NCBI GenBank assembly: GCA_022496805.1
Contig: CM040106.1
Coordinates: 3,472,001-3,536,000, forward strand
From: Pohlia nutans
Lineage: Eukaryota; Streptophyta; Bryopsida; Bryales; Mniaceae
Reading direction: 5' to 3'
DNA: 64,000 nucleotides
Shown in pieces: positions 63,939-64,000 of this stretch. The notes under the pieces were generated by a model, which saw only the letters and a list, made by a program, of their open reading frames with translations, did no database searches and had not been told where the DNA came from. The translations under genes and the position numbers were made by a program. Each line of letters starts with the position of its first letter. Within the stretch, counting starts at the first letter, position 1.

Positions 63939-64000
63939 ACTTTTTATATTGATTTTTATATTTACGTAATATGTTCAGAGAATTTTAGATTTTTGGAAAT

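Overview
The window is repeat-dense DNA from a plant-lineage (streptophyte) nuclear genome. The basis is the GT..AG introns, the pyrimidine-rich (Y-patch) leaders, a Ty1/copia element whose primer-binding site matches the anticodon loop of plant initiator tRNA-Met, a CACTA element with the common plant terminus CACTACTAGAAAA, and a MULE transposase with a SWIM finger. A charophyte alga, bryophyte, lycophyte or fern all fit; I cannot choose between them. No host housekeeping gene, rRNA, tRNA or CRISPR array was seen.

The window reads as giant DNA transposons nested in one another. Element B is the substrate. It starts before base 1 and runs to about 61.3 kb. Its two main genes diverge: a ParB/methyltransferase-like gene on the minus strand (pieces at 1-366, 20,982-21,500 and 25,991-26,737) and a DUF7869-type transposase on the plus strand (28,367-32,180, then 58,670-59,425). 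Element A (367-20,981; 26-bp perfect terminal inverted repeats) split the first gene, and a copia element (21,752-25,990) sits in it too. Element D (about 32,186-58,645) split the second. Element C (35,954-48,601; 20-bp TIRs, AAGT target duplication) lies inside D, and a CACTA element (41,025-42,961; CAA duplication) lies inside C. A 1.4-kb foldback (52,679-54,066) also lies in D.

A, B and D share one plan: a transposase gene diverging from a multi-exon gene that joins a ParB-like domain to a beta-class amino-methyltransferase-like domain. A also carries an FCP1-like phosphatase-fold gene, and D carries a run of eight-residue repeats resembling the RNA polymerase II CTD. C carries a different DDE transposase and a coiled-coil/zinc-finger protein.

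A and B are each filled with their own short palindrome: half-site TTTAGGTCGA in A and TATCGGCTG in B, each mirrored about one central base. In A every copy I placed lies in an intron, a leader or intergenic DNA, and in B nearly all do. C is rich in GTAC-containing motifs, and D has a GC-rich palindrome array in the first intron of its methyltransferase-like gene. This pattern resembles the dispersed sites through which Arabidopsis VANDAL elements protect themselves with VANC proteins. Together with element-borne ParB/methyltransferase-like proteins, it is the most interesting candidate here for an undescribed system. Most genes are broken by a few frameshifts and by nonsense codons that look like C-to-T changes, so these copies are old and probably methylated relics.
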